A stretch of DNA of 64,000 nt. Source: Streptomyces griseocarneus. GTDB lineage: Bacteria > Actinomycetota > Actinomycetes > Streptomycetales > Streptomycetaceae. Under the pieces are notes generated by a model. It saw nothing but the letters and a program-made list of their open reading frames with translations, was not told where the DNA came from and did no database searches. The translations under genes and the position numbers were made by a program. Shown here piece by piece: positions 1 to 8,406 of this stretch. The first letter of the stretch is position 1. Each line of letters starts with the position of its first letter. The stretch covers positions 240,756 to 304,755 of the forward strand of contig NZ_BNBL01000010.1 of the NCBI RefSeq assembly GCF_014655595.1, read 5' to 3'.

Positions 1-480
1 CACGGCACGGTCGGCGTGTGGAGCAAGTACCCCCTCTCCGACGACCGCCCCGTCGACATCCAGATGGGCTGGACCCGGGCGCTGCGCGCCACCGTCCAGA
101 CCCCGCGCGGCCCGGTCGCCGTCTACGTCGCCCACCTGCCGTCGGTGCGGGTGAAGTTCAACGCCGGCTTCACCGCCGGGCAGCGCGACAACAGCGCGGA
201 GGCCCTGGGCCGGGCCATCGCCCGCGAGCCCGTGCAGAAGGTCGTCCTCCTCGGCGACCTCAACGGCACCATGAACGACCGCTCGCTCGCGCCCGTCACC
301 TCGCAGCTGCGCTCGGCGCAGGGCGCGGCCGGCGACGGCTTCGGCTTCAGCTGGCCGGCGAGCTTCCCCATGGCGCGAATCGACCAGATCATGGTGCGCG
401 GCATGGACCCGGTCTCGGCGTGGACCCTGCCGGCCACGCCCAGCGACCACCTGCCGGTGGCCGCCCGCGTCAAGGTCTGA
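1..480 (+). CDS. Endonuclease/exonuclease/phosphatase (EEP) family protein, C-terminal part
   Basis: The gene enters the window already open, so only the last 159 residues are visible. The visible part has two EEP-fold landmarks: LLGDLNGTMND, with the D-x-N that binds metal and phosphate, and a terminal PSDHLPV carrying the catalytic His of the SDH motif. RIDQIMV fits the usual Asp/Asn-containing strand before that His. EEP enzymes hydrolyse phosphodiester or phosphomonoester bonds with Mg2+. Many Streptomyces members of this shape have an N-terminal membrane domain, but that part is outside the window. The substrate cannot be read from the fragment. The next gene follows on the same strand after 57 bases. 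Confidence 0.8.
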   Translation, partial: HGTVGVWSKYPLSDDRPVDIQMGWTRALRATVQTPRGPVAVYVAHLPSVRVKFNAGFTAGQRDNSAEALGRAIAREPVQKVVLLGDLNGTMNDRSLAPVTSQLRSAQGAAGDGFGFSWPASFPMARIDQIMVRGMDPVSAWTLPATPSDHLPVAARVKV

Positions 481-537
481 CCGGACGACCCGTAGGGTGG
501 AGGGCTGCCCACCGCACCCTCCTCCGAAAGGCCCCCC

Positions 538-1740
538 ATGCCTCTGGCGCTGCTCGCCCTCGCGATTTCCGCCTTCGGCATAGGGACGACCGAGTTCGTC
601 ATGATGGGCCTGCTGCCCAACGTCGCCGACGACCTGGGCACTTCCGTCCCCACCGCCGGCTACCTGGTCTCGGCCTACGCCCTCGGCGTCGTGGTCGGAG
701 CGCCCCTGCTCACCGCCCTGGGCGCCCGCATCCCGCGCAAGCGCATGCTCGTCCTGCTCATGGCGCTCTTCACGGTCGGCAACCTGGCCTCCGCGCTCGC
801 CCCCACCTTCGGCCCGCTCGTCGCCGCCCGGGTGCTGGCCGGCCTGCCGCACGGCGCCTTCTTCGGCGTGGGGTCCGTCGTCGCCGCCCGGCTGGTCTCC
901 CAGGGGCGGCAGGCCCGGGCCGTCGCCACGATGTTCCTCGGCCTGACCGTCGCCAACATCGTCGGCGTCCCCGCCGCCACCCTGCTCGGCCAGCACCTCG
1001 GCTGGCGCGCCACGTTCCTCGTCGTCGCGGTCATCGGGCTGCTGGCCATGGCCGCCCTCCTCGCGCTCGTCCCGCAGGTCCCGCGCGAGGAGCAGGGCGG
1101 CCTGGGCCGGGAACTGCGCGCCCTGGGCGGGCGGCAGGTGCTGCTGGGCCTGCTGACCGCCGTCTTCGGCTTCGCCGGCGTCTTCGCCGTCTACAGCTAC
1201 CTCGCCTCGATCAGCACGCGCGTCACCGGCTTCTCCGAGACCTCGGTGCCCGTCGTCCTGGCGCTCTTCGGCACCGGCATGACGCTGGGCGCCCTCGTCG
1301 CCGGCCCCCTCACCGACCGGGCCCTGCGCCCCACGCTCTACGGCTCGCTGGCCGCCCTGGCGGCGGTGCTGGTGCTCTTCGACCTCACCGCCCACGTGAA
1401 GTGGGCGGCGCTGGTGACGGTCGTGCTGCTGGGCGCCGTCGGCTTCATGACGACCACGCCCCTGCAGATGCTGGTCATGCACAAGGCCCGGCACGCGCCG
1501 ACGCTGGCCGCGGCCTCCAACCACTCGGCGTTCAACCTCGCCAACGCGGGCGGCGCGTGGCTGGGCGGCGCGGCCATCGCGGCGGGCTGGGGCTGGACGT
1601 CCCCCACGCTGGTGGGCGCGGCGCTGGCCGCGGTGGGGCTGGCCATCGCGGTGACGGCGGGCGCGCTGGACCGTGACAGCGGGTCACGGGTGGTCGCGGG
1701 TGCACACTTGGAGCATGTGCCGCAGCATCAAGACGCTTAG
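538..1740 (+). CDS. MFS efflux transporter, DHA1 type (AraJ/Cmx-like)
   Basis: A 400-residue major facilitator protein with about 12 hydrophobic segments. The N-terminal signature GTTEFVMMGLLP, followed by SAYALGVVVGAPLLT in TM2, is typical of the AraJ/Cmx drug-efflux branch of DHA1, which exports small hydrophobic compounds by proton antiport across the cell membrane. The loop GARIPRKRM after TM2 matches the MFS motif A region. A GAAAGG ribosome site lies about 7 bases before the ATG. The last 26 bases overlap the start of the DUF2277 gene in another frame, which suggests translational coupling. The substrate is not predictable; chloramphenicol-like export is one possibility by family only. 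Confidence 0.85.
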   Translation: MPLALLALAISAFGIGTTEFVMMGLLPNVADDLGTSVPTAGYLVSAYALGVVVGAPLLTALGARIPRKRMLVLLMALFTVGNLASALAPTFGPLVAARVLAGLPHGAFFGVGSVVAARLVSQGRQARAVATMFLGLTVANIVGVPAATLLGQHLGWRATFLVVAVIGLLAMAALLALVPQVPREEQGGLGRELRALGGRQVLLGLLTAVFGFAGVFAVYSYLASISTRVTGFSETSVPVVLALFGTGMTLGALVAGPLTDRALRPTLYGSLAALAAVLVLFDLTAHVKWAALVTVVLLGAVGFMTTTPLQMLVMHKARHAPTLAAASNHSAFNLANAGGAWLGGAAIAAGWGWTSPTLVGAALAAVGLAIAVTAGALDRDSGSRVVAGAHLEHVPQHQDA

Positions 1741-1936
1741 GCCGCCGGTGACGCCGGAGGTCCGGGAAGAGGACGTGCGCGCGGCCGCGCTGCAGTACGT
1801 CCGCAAGGTCTCCGGTTTCCACGCCCCGGCCGCGCACAACCGTGCCGTCTTCGACGAGGCCGTCGACGCGGTGGCGGAGGCGACGGCCCGGCTGCTGGAC
1901 GGGCTGGTCGTGCGCGGCGGTCCGGCGCGCACGTAG
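1715..1936 (+). CDS. DUF2277 family small protein
   Basis: A 73-residue protein starting MCRSIKTLRPP and containing AALQYVRKVSGF and AVDAVAEATARLL. This matches the small conserved DUF2277 family, whose function is unknown. I chose the ATG inside the 3' end of the MFS gene because the family begins with M-C-R; the longer in-frame GTG at 1673 would add a non-conserved tail. The overlap with the upstream gene suggests co-translation. The gene ends 16 bases before the convergent nadE stop. Confidence 0.8.
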   Translation: MCRSIKTLRPPVTPEVREEDVRAAALQYVRKVSGFHAPAAHNRAVFDEAVDAVAEATARLLDGLVVRGGPART

Positions 1937-1952
1937 CCGGGGGACCTCCGGA

Positions 1953-3707
1953 TCAGACCGTCTCGCGCCAGCCGTTGGTGATCGGCAGGCGGCGGTCCTT
2001 GCCGAAGCCCTTGGGGGAGATCTTGGTGCCCGGGGGGTACTGGCGGCGCTTGTACTCCGCCGTGTCGACCAGGCGCAGGATGCGCGTCACGAGCTCCGCC
2101 TCGAAGCCCTCCGCGACGATCGAGGCCAGGCCCCGGTCGCGGTCGACGTAGAGCTCCAGGATCCGGTCGAGCACGTCGTAGTCGGGCAGCGAGTCCGTGT
2201 CCACCTGACCGGGGCGCAGCTCGGCGCTCGGCGGCTTGGTGATGGAGTTCTCCGGGATGGGCGGGGTCTCGCCGCGCTCGGCCGCCGCCCGGTTGCGCCA
2301 GCGGGCGAGGCGGAAGACGCCCGTCTTGTAGACGTCCTTGATCGGGCCGTACGCGCCGACGGAGTCGCCGTAGAGCGTGGAGTAGCCGCACGCCAGCTCG
2401 GACTTGTTGCCCGGGGCCAGGACGATGTGGCCCTCCTGGTTGGAGATCGCCATCAGCATCGTGCCGCGCAGCCGCGACTGGAGGTTCTCCTCCGCGAGGC
2501 CGGTCAGGCCCAGCGCGCCCATGTACGCGTCGAACATCGGCGCGATCGGCACGGTGCGGAGGTGCAGGCCGGTGCGCCGGGCGAGCTCCTCGGCGTCGGC
2601 GAGGGAGTGCTCGGAGGAGTAGCGCGAGGGCATGGCCACGCCGTGGACGTTCTCCGCGCCGATCGCGTCGCAGGCGATGGCGGCGACGAGCGCCGAGTCG
2701 ATGCCTCCGGACAGGCCGATCAGGACACTGCGGAAGCCGTTCTTCCGTACGTACGCCCGCAGGCCCGTCACCAGCGCCGTGTAGACCTCCTCGTCGTCGC
2801 CCAGGTGCGCCACCCGGCCGCCGGTGAACTCCGGCTCGCGGGCGGGCAGGGGGTCGGCGGAGAGCGTGACGTGCTCGATGCGCAGTCCGTCGTCGACGAC
2901 CCCGGAGGGGACCTCGGCCGGGGCGTCGGGCAGCTCGAGGTCGAGCACCACGCAGGTCTCCTCGAACTGCGGGGCGCGGGCGATGATCGTGCCGTCGCGG
3001 TCGGCGACGATCGAGTCGCCGTCGAAGACCAGTTCGTCCTGGCCGCCGGTCATCGCCAGGTAGGCGAGGGTGCAGCCGGCCTCCTGGGCCCGCTTGCGCA
3101 CCAGGTCCCGGCGGGTGTCGTCCTTCTCGCGCTCGTACGGGGAGGCGTTGACGGACAGCAGCAGCCCGGCTCCGGCGGACCGCGCGGCGGGCACGCGGCC
3201 GCCGTCCTGCCAGAGGTCCTCGCAGATGGCGAAGGCGATGTCCACGCCGTGGAGGCGGATCATCGGCAGCGTGTCGCCGCGCACGAAGTACCGGAACTCG
3301 TCGAAGACGCCGTAGTTGGGCAGGTGGTGCTTGGCGAAGGTCAGCACGGCCTCGCCGCGGTGCAGCACGGCGGCGGCGTTGCGCGGGGCGCCGGCGGGCC
3401 GGCCCAGCTCGTCGCGGAACTCCTCGCGGCGGTCGAGGTAGCCGACGACCACCGGCAGCTCCCCGAGGCCCTCCTCCCGGAGGCGGGCGGCGAGCGAGCG
3501 CAGGGCTTCCCGGCTGGCCTCGACGAAGGACGGCCGCAGGGCCAGGTCCTCGACGGGATAGCCGGTCAGCGCCATTTCGGGGAACGCCACCAGATGGGCT
3601 CCCCGCTCGGCGGAATGCCGGGTCCAGCGCATGATCGTCTCGGCGTTCCCGGCGATGTCGCCGACGCGGGAGTCGATCTGGTTCAGGGCGAGACGAAGGT
3701 GAGCCAC
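1953..3707 (-). CDS. nadE: Glutamine-dependent NAD(+) synthase
   Basis: 584 residues, the usual length for the two-domain enzyme. The N-terminal half is a nitrilase-fold glutaminase with the E-K-C triad: Glu44 in FPEMALTGYP, Lys in FAKHHLPNYG near residue 126 and Cys in AICEDLW near 162. It frees ammonia from glutamine. The C-terminal half is the synthetase with the ATP-pyrophosphatase P-loop LSGGIDSAL near residue 334, which adenylates deamido-NAD and amidates it to NAD+. This is the last step of NAD synthesis and salvage, in the cytoplasm. The gene appears monocistronic: it converges on DUF2277 and has about 180 bases to the divergent DUF4234 gene. Confidence 0.97.
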   Translation of the reverse strand: MAHLRLALNQIDSRVGDIAGNAETIMRWTRHSAERGAHLVAFPEMALTGYPVEDLALRPSFVEASREALRSLAARLREEGLGELPVVVGYLDRREEFRDELGRPAGAPRNAAAVLHRGEAVLTFAKHHLPNYGVFDEFRYFVRGDTLPMIRLHGVDIAFAICEDLWQDGGRVPAARSAGAGLLLSVNASPYEREKDDTRRDLVRKRAQEAGCTLAYLAMTGGQDELVFDGDSIVADRDGTIIARAPQFEETCVVLDLELPDAPAEVPSGVVDDGLRIEHVTLSADPLPAREPEFTGGRVAHLGDDEEVYTALVTGLRAYVRKNGFRSVLIGLSGGIDSALVAAIACDAIGAENVHGVAMPSRYSSEHSLADAEELARRTGLHLRTVPIAPMFDAYMGALGLTGLAEENLQSRLRGTMLMAISNQEGHIVLAPGNKSELACGYSTLYGDSVGAYGPIKDVYKTGVFRLARWRNRAAAERGETPPIPENSITKPPSAELRPGQVDTDSLPDYDVLDRILELYVDRDRGLASIVAEGFEAELVTRILRLVDTAEYKRRQYPPGTKISPKGFGKDRRLPITNGWRETV

Positions 3708-3888
3708 GCCACCAGTTTAATCGTCTGACTGACGCAATGTCGTGTGAGGGCGACCACGTAAGGGGCCGGAAAGGACATGTCCCTGGCGACAAAATGTGAT
3801 CTTGTGACAAGCTGCGCGATCTACCCGTGGCGAATTCCGGCCGCGGGTTCATTGATGTTTTGTCAGAGAATTCCCTTAAGGAGACTCG

Positions 3889-4461
3889 TTGAGCACGCAG
3901 CCGCCGCAGTGGGGTCCGCCGTCCCCGAACAGCAACCCCTACCCTCCGGCCGCGCCCGCCCACAACCCCTACCAGGGCGGTTACCCCCAGCAGCAGGCGC
4001 CCGCGGGCTACGGCTACCCGGCGGCCGCCCCGGCCCCCGGCTACCCGCAGCAGGGTGCGGCCCATTTCGGCCTGTCGATGAAGCGCCGCAACCCCTTCGC
4101 CGCCTGGCTGGGCCTGCCGCTCATCACCTTCGGCATCTACGGCCTGGTCTGGTACTACAAGATCAACAAGGAGATGGCGGAGTTCGACAACCGCCGCCAG
4201 GTCAACCCCGCGATGTCGCTTCTCGCCGTCACGCTGGGCATTTTCCTGATCGTGCCGCCGTACGTCTCGCTCTACAAGACCGGCGCGCGCATCCGCGACG
4301 CGCAGCGCGCCGCGGGCCTGGTGCCCACCTGCAGCGGTGGCCTCGGCCTGCTGCTGGGTCTCCTCGGCTTCTACTCGCTCTACTACCAGATCGAGCTGAA
4401 CAAGGTCGTCGACCACTACGGTCAGGTCCAGCCCGGCACCCAGGTGCCGCTGGCCGTCTGA
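3889..4461 (+). CDS. DUF4234 domain membrane protein
   Basis: 190 residues. The first 60 are a low-complexity Pro/Gln/Tyr/Gly segment of the kind found in actinobacterial cytoplasmic membrane-protein tails. A DUF4234 domain follows from about residue 65: RRNPFAAWLGLPLITFGIYGLVWYY is split here only to describe it, and the conserved core is the short FGIYGLVWYYKIN helix followed by INKEM. Two or three transmembrane helices follow. Function unknown. The start is TTG, supported by AAGGAG at 3878-3883 five bases upstream and by the absence of a better ATG. A strong hairpin follows the stop. Confidence 0.8.
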   Translation: MSTQPPQWGPPSPNSNPYPPAAPAHNPYQGGYPQQQAPAGYGYPAAAPAPGYPQQGAAHFGLSMKRRNPFAAWLGLPLITFGIYGLVWYYKINKEMAEFDNRRQVNPAMSLLAVTLGIFLIVPPYVSLYKTGARIRDAQRAAGLVPTCSGGLGLLLGLLGFYSLYYQIELNKVVDHYGQVQPGTQVPLAV

Positions 4462-4476
4462 TCCACGCGCCTGTGA

Positions 4477-4508
4477 AGGGGCCCGCGCCGCATCCGGCGC
4501 GGGCCCCT
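4477..4508. terminator. Bidirectional hairpin terminator
   Basis: A perfect 14-bp inverted repeat (arms 4477-4490 and 4495-4508) with a CATC loop sits between the convergent DUF4234 and multicopper oxidase genes. There is no long U tract, as is usual in Streptomyces. Confidence 0.8.
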
Positions 4509-4525
4509 GGTGCGTGCGGCGCCGG

Positions 4526-6103
4526 CTAGTCGCGGTAGCCCAGCACCGTCATCATCCCGGACTCGGCGTGGTAGACGTTGTGGCAGTGGATCATCCACAG
4601 CCCGGGGTTGTCCGCGTCGAAGTCGGCCTGGAGCCGCTCGCCCGGCCGGACGACGGCGGTGTCCTTGCGGGGCCCGCCGCCGGGCAGGGCGAAGGTGTGG
4701 CCGTGCAGGTGCATGGGGTGCCACATGGCGGTGTCGTTGACGAACACCAGCCGCACCCGCTCGCCCGCGCGCACCGGGTAGCGCTGGTCGGGCGCGTACC
4801 TCCTGCCGTTGATCGCCCAGTCGTACTTCGCCATCGAGCCCGTGAGCCGGAGCGTGATCGTACGGTCGGGGCGCCGGTCCGCCAGCCGTACGCTCCCGTG
4901 GGCCTTCAGCCGGCCGGCGGTCAGCGGCGCGCTCTCCAGCTCCTTCGGGCGTACGTCCTCCGCCGGCGCCGTGCCGCCGCCCGTGCGCAGCAGGGCCAGG
5001 GCGGTGCGCTTCTTGCCCTCCGCCAGCGCGGTCAGCGGGAAGACGCCGTCCCCGGCCTCGACCAGGACGTCGTAGCGCTCGCCCATGCCGAGCAGGAGGG
5101 CGTCCGTCTCCACGTGCTCGACGGGGAAGCCGTCGGTGTGGGTGACGGTCATGCGGTGGCCGCCGAGGGCGACGCGGAAGGCGGTGTCGCCGCCCGCGTT
5201 GACGAGGCGGATCCGGATGCGGTCGCCGGGCCGGGCGGTGAAGGTCTCCGGGGCCCGGGGCGTACGGCCGTTGACGAGGTAGTGGGGGTAGGCGACGTCG
5301 CCGGCGTCACCGCCGAGGACGTCGCTGGTGGCGCCCATCAGCATCCGCGAGGGGCCGGAGGGCGCGGGGCTCGCGCCGCCGCCGTGGTGCGCGCCGCCGC
5401 TGCCGTGGTCCATGCCTCCGTGGTTCATGCCGCCGTGGTCCATGCCCGCCATGCCCCGGGCGAGTTCCGCGAGCACGGCGTCCGGAGTGCTGCCGTCCAC
5501 CCCGTCGACCCAGTCGTCGAGCACGACGACCCATTCCTTGTCGTACGCCAGCGGCTCCTTGGGGTCCTCCACGATCAGCGGCGCGTACAGCCCCCGGTCC
5601 TGCTGGGTGCCCGAGTGCGGGTGCAGCCAGTAGGTGCCGGGGTGGGTGACCTTGAAGCGGTAGTCGAACGACGCCCCGGGCCTGACGGCCCGTTGGGTGA
5701 GGCCGGGGGCGCCGTCCATGTCGTTGCGCAGCGCCAGCCCGTGCCAGTGCACGGAGGTGGGTTCGGGCAGGTGGTTGGCGAGGGTCAGGGCGAGGGTGTC
5801 GCCGGCGGTGACCCGGATCTCCTTGCCGGGCAGCGCGTCGCCGTAGGCCCAGGAGGCGACCGTGGTGCCGCCGCCCAGGTCGAGCCGGGCGGCGGTGGCG
5901 GTGAGCCGGACCGTGCGGACGGGCCCGGAGCCGGCGCGCGCGGCCTCGGCGGCGGCGACCTCCTTGCCGTCGGGGGAGACGTAGCCGGCGGGCGCGGCGG
6001 GCTGCCCGGGCTTCTCCGGGGAGTCCGAGCAGGCGGCGAGCACGCCGCCTCCGGCCATGGCGAGGCCCGCGCCGAGCACGGCGCGGCGGGTGGTTGTGCG
6101 CAT
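4526..6103 (-). CDS. Multicopper oxidase, Tat-type lipoprotein
   Basis: 525 residues. The N-terminus has twin arginine (TTTRRAVLG), a hydrophobic stretch and the lipobox LAAC, so it is likely exported folded and lipid-anchored outside the membrane. All four copper-ligand motifs of three-cupredoxin oxidases are visible: HWHGL, HPHSGTQ, HPMHLHGH and HCHNVYHAESGM, the last with the type 1 Cys, His and Met. Between domains there is a Met/His-rich loop (MAGMDHGGMNHGGMDHG, about residues 213-230), as in CueO-like cuprous oxidases. The likely role is Cu(I) or phenol oxidation with O2. The ATG at 6103 has GAGGTG nine bases upstream. It lies 62 bases after the DUF6153 gene on the same strand, behind a CsoR-like site. 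Confidence 0.93.
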   Translation of the reverse strand: MRTTTRRAVLGAGLAMAGGGVLAACSDSPEKPGQPAAPAGYVSPDGKEVAAAEAARAGSGPVRTVRLTATAARLDLGGGTTVASWAYGDALPGKEIRVTAGDTLALTLANHLPEPTSVHWHGLALRNDMDGAPGLTQRAVRPGASFDYRFKVTHPGTYWLHPHSGTQQDRGLYAPLIVEDPKEPLAYDKEWVVVLDDWVDGVDGSTPDAVLAELARGMAGMDHGGMNHGGMDHGSGGAHHGGGASPAPSGPSRMLMGATSDVLGGDAGDVAYPHYLVNGRTPRAPETFTARPGDRIRIRLVNAGGDTAFRVALGGHRMTVTHTDGFPVEHVETDALLLGMGERYDVLVEAGDGVFPLTALAEGKKRTALALLRTGGGTAPAEDVRPKELESAPLTAGRLKAHGSVRLADRRPDRTITLRLTGSMAKYDWAINGRRYAPDQRYPVRAGERVRLVFVNDTAMWHPMHLHGHTFALPGGGPRKDTAVVRPGERLQADFDADNPGLWMIHCHNVYHAESGMMTVLGYRD

Positions 6104-6165
6104 GAGGAAGTGCACCTCGTGGGGTGTCGGTGATGGGTACGGGCGGCAGCGAGCGCGCTGCCGGC

Positions 6166-6708
6166 CTATACGCGCAGTACCGACAACCGGGCGAGGGCCT
6201 TGTGCCGTGGCGGCGGGACGGGCCACAGGGCGCGCGAGAACCACGCGCGGGCCGCCACGGGGGCCGCGCCGGCGAGATGGCCGAGCGCGGCGAGGGCGAG
6301 GAGGAGGGCGGCCGCCGCGCCGGCGCCGAGGACGGCGAGGCAGACGGACATGGGGTCCATGCCGCCGCCGTGCGCCGGGTCGTCGGCGTGTGAGACGTGC
6401 GTGGTGCGCAGGGTGTGTGCGGCGGGAGTGGCGGGAGCGGCGGGAGCGGCGTGAGTGGCGTGAGTGGCGGAAGCGGCGGCGGGCGCGGACCCATGCCCGT
6501 ACGCCTCATGCACCTCTTGTGCCTCGTGTGCCTCCGAAGACGCCACTGAATGCGCCGTGGACGCCGCCACGGACGCCGCCGGGGAGTGGGCGCCGCCGCC
6601 GTGGCCGCGGGGGTGGCCGAGTGTGTGCATCGTCACGATGCCGAGGACCAGCGCGGCGAACAGCAGCAGCCGGCCGCACCACGCGGTGGCACCCCGCCGT
6701 CCTTGCAC
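6166..6708 (-). CDS. DUF6153-like His-rich membrane protein, putative copper partner
   Basis: About 180 residues with one N-terminal hydrophobic helix ending ALVLGIVTMHTLGH, a long Ala/His/Thr-rich middle with many His residues, and a second helix near the C-terminus (AVLGAGAAAALLLALAAL). The N-terminal helix with L-G-x-x-x-M-H resembles DUF6153 proteins, which in Streptomyces tend to lie near copper genes. The His-rich linker could bind metal. I chose GTG at 6708 because GGAGG lies six bases upstream. It precedes the multicopper oxidase as the first gene of a likely two-gene unit. The family call rests on sequence memory; a role in copper handling is inferred from neighbours and operator. 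Confidence 0.65.
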   Translation of the reverse strand: MQGRRGATAWCGRLLLFAALVLGIVTMHTLGHPRGHGGGAHSPAASVAASTAHSVASSEAHEAQEVHEAYGHGSAPAAASATHATHAAPAAPATPAAHTLRTTHVSHADDPAHGGGMDPMSVCLAVLGAGAAAALLLALAALGHLAGAAPVAARAWFSRALWPVPPPRHKALARLSVLRV

Positions 6709-6746
6709 CGCCTGCCTCCACCGGCTCGTCGATCGTGGCGGCACCC

Positions 6747-6761
6747 TACCCCCTCGGGGTA
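6747..6761. promoter_or_regulatory. CsoR-like copper operator
   Basis: TACCCC-CTC-GGGGTA, a perfect inverted repeat with 6-bp arms, lies 39 bases before the DUF6153 start. Copper-sensing CsoR repressors of Streptomyces bind similar sites of A/T ends with C and G tracts. Its place upstream of a multicopper oxidase unit supports copper-induced expression. Confidence 0.65.
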
Positions 6762-6879
6762 TCCGCCCTTCGGGCCGGGGCCACCGGGCGGCCGGGGCGG
6801 GATGTGCGCAGAGGGGCCCCAAGGCCCGATTATGGGGCGAAAACGATCGACGCACGGCCCCGAAGGACGCTCTCCCCCC

Positions 6880-8349
6880 ATGACCATCACGGACCAGGTG
6901 CGGGAGGACAGTCCCCGCACCGCCGCCGTCCCCGCGCCCGCACCCACCCGGGCGCAGTTCATCTCCTGGGCCACGCTCGCGATGATGACCACCGCCTCCG
7001 TGGCGAACCTGCGCCCTTCGCCCTCGATGGCCCTCTACGGCCTGGCCGCCGTCTTCCTCTACCTCCTGCCCGCCGTCGTCTTCCTGCTGCCGACCGCCCT
7101 GGTCTCCGCCGAGCTCGCCTCCGGCTGGCCCGGCGGCGTCTACCGCTGGGTCAGCGAGGGGCTCTCCAAGCCGCTCGGCTTCCTGGCCGTGTGGTGCCAG
7201 TTCGCGATGACCATCGCGTACTACCCGAGCCTGCTGGCCTACGTGGCGAGCACCTTCGCCTACGTCATCGCCCCCTCGCTCGCCGACAACGGCCTCTACA
7301 TCGCCATCGTCATCGTGGTCGTCTACTGGGCGGGCGTCCTGGTCACCTCGTGCGGCACCAAGGCGGTCGCCGGGCTCTCGAGCATGGGCCTCGTCGCCGG
7401 CACCCTGATCCCCGGCGTCGTCCTCGTCGTCCTCGGCATGGTCTTCCTCGCCCAGGGCAACCCGTCCGCCGCCCCCATGGACACCTCCCACGTCCTCCCG
7501 CCGTGGACCGGACTGGCCAGCCTCGTCCTGATCGTCAACAACTTCCTGTCCTACGCGGGCATGGAGATGAACGGCGTCCACGTCTCCGCCCTGCGCGACC
7601 CCGGCAAGCAGTTCCCGCGCGCGGTCTTCCTGGCCACCGCACTCGTACTGCTGATCTTCATCCTGCCCGCGCTGGCCATCAGCTGGGTGATGCCGGGCGA
7701 GGACCTGAGCCTGACCGCCGGCGTGATGCAGGCCTTCCAGGGCTTCTTCGACCACTTCCACGTGGGCTGGCTGACGAAGGTCGTGGGCGTCCTGCTCGTC
7801 GCCGCCGCGCTCGGCGGCATGCTCACCTGGATGGCCGGGCCGTCCCAGGGCCTGCTGATGGTCTCGCGGCAGGAGGGCTACCTGCCGCCCGTGCTGCAGC
7901 GGCTCAACAAGCGCGGCGTGCCCCGCAACATCATGATCGCCCAGGGCGCGCTGACCACCGTCATCGCGGGCCTGTACGCCTTCCTGCCCGACGTCTCCAG
8001 CGCGTACTGGATCTTCTCCGTCGTCACCACGCAGATCTACCTCGTCGTCTACCTGCTGATGTTCGCCGCCGTCGTGCGGCTGCGCGCCCTGCGGCCCGAG
8101 CGGCCGCGCGGCTTCCGGGTGCCGGCCGTCCACCTGGTGGCGGGCGTCGGCTTCGCCGCCTCCGCCGCGGCGATGTGCATCGGCTTCGTGCCGCCGGAGC
8201 AGTTCGGCGGCCAGCCGCTGTGGCGGTACGTGCTGATCGTGGGCGGCGGGCTGCTGACCCTCGGACTCCTCGCGCCGCTCGCCTTCCTGGCGTTCCGCAA
8301 GCCGCACTGGGTGACCGCCGGGGACCGTGGGGCCGACGCGGTCGAGTAG
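6880..8349 (+). CDS. APC-family amino acid permease, GadC-like
   Basis: 489 residues with about 12 transmembrane segments. TM1 (MMTTASVANLRPSPSMALYG) and YAGMEMNGVHVSALRDPG in the middle are typical of the glutamate:GABA antiporter branch of the APC superfamily; the GMEMN helix end and the following D/N-P-x-K segment are hallmarks. It would exchange or import amino acids across the cell membrane. The substrate is not certain. The ATG at 6880 has a GAAGGA ribosome site about 12 bases upstream. No decarboxylase gene is adjacent, so a GadC-type acid resistance role is not supported here. It is transcribed away from the copper module. Confidence 0.85.
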   Translation: MTITDQVREDSPRTAAVPAPAPTRAQFISWATLAMMTTASVANLRPSPSMALYGLAAVFLYLLPAVVFLLPTALVSAELASGWPGGVYRWVSEGLSKPLGFLAVWCQFAMTIAYYPSLLAYVASTFAYVIAPSLADNGLYIAIVIVVVYWAGVLVTSCGTKAVAGLSSMGLVAGTLIPGVVLVVLGMVFLAQGNPSAAPMDTSHVLPPWTGLASLVLIVNNFLSYAGMEMNGVHVSALRDPGKQFPRAVFLATALVLLIFILPALAISWVMPGEDLSLTAGVMQAFQGFFDHFHVGWLTKVVGVLLVAAALGGMLTWMAGPSQGLLMVSRQEGYLPPVLQRLNKRGVPRNIMIAQGALTTVIAGLYAFLPDVSSAYWIFSVVTTQIYLVVYLLMFAAVVRLRALRPERPRGFRVPAVHLVAGVGFAASAAAMCIGFVPPEQFGGQPLWRYVLIVGGGLLTLGLLAPLAFLAFRKPHWVTAGDRGADAVE

Positions 8350-8406
8350 CTTGTGCGTGCTCTCCGGCGACCGGCGGACGGGCGGGGACGACACCAGGGG
8401 GACTGG

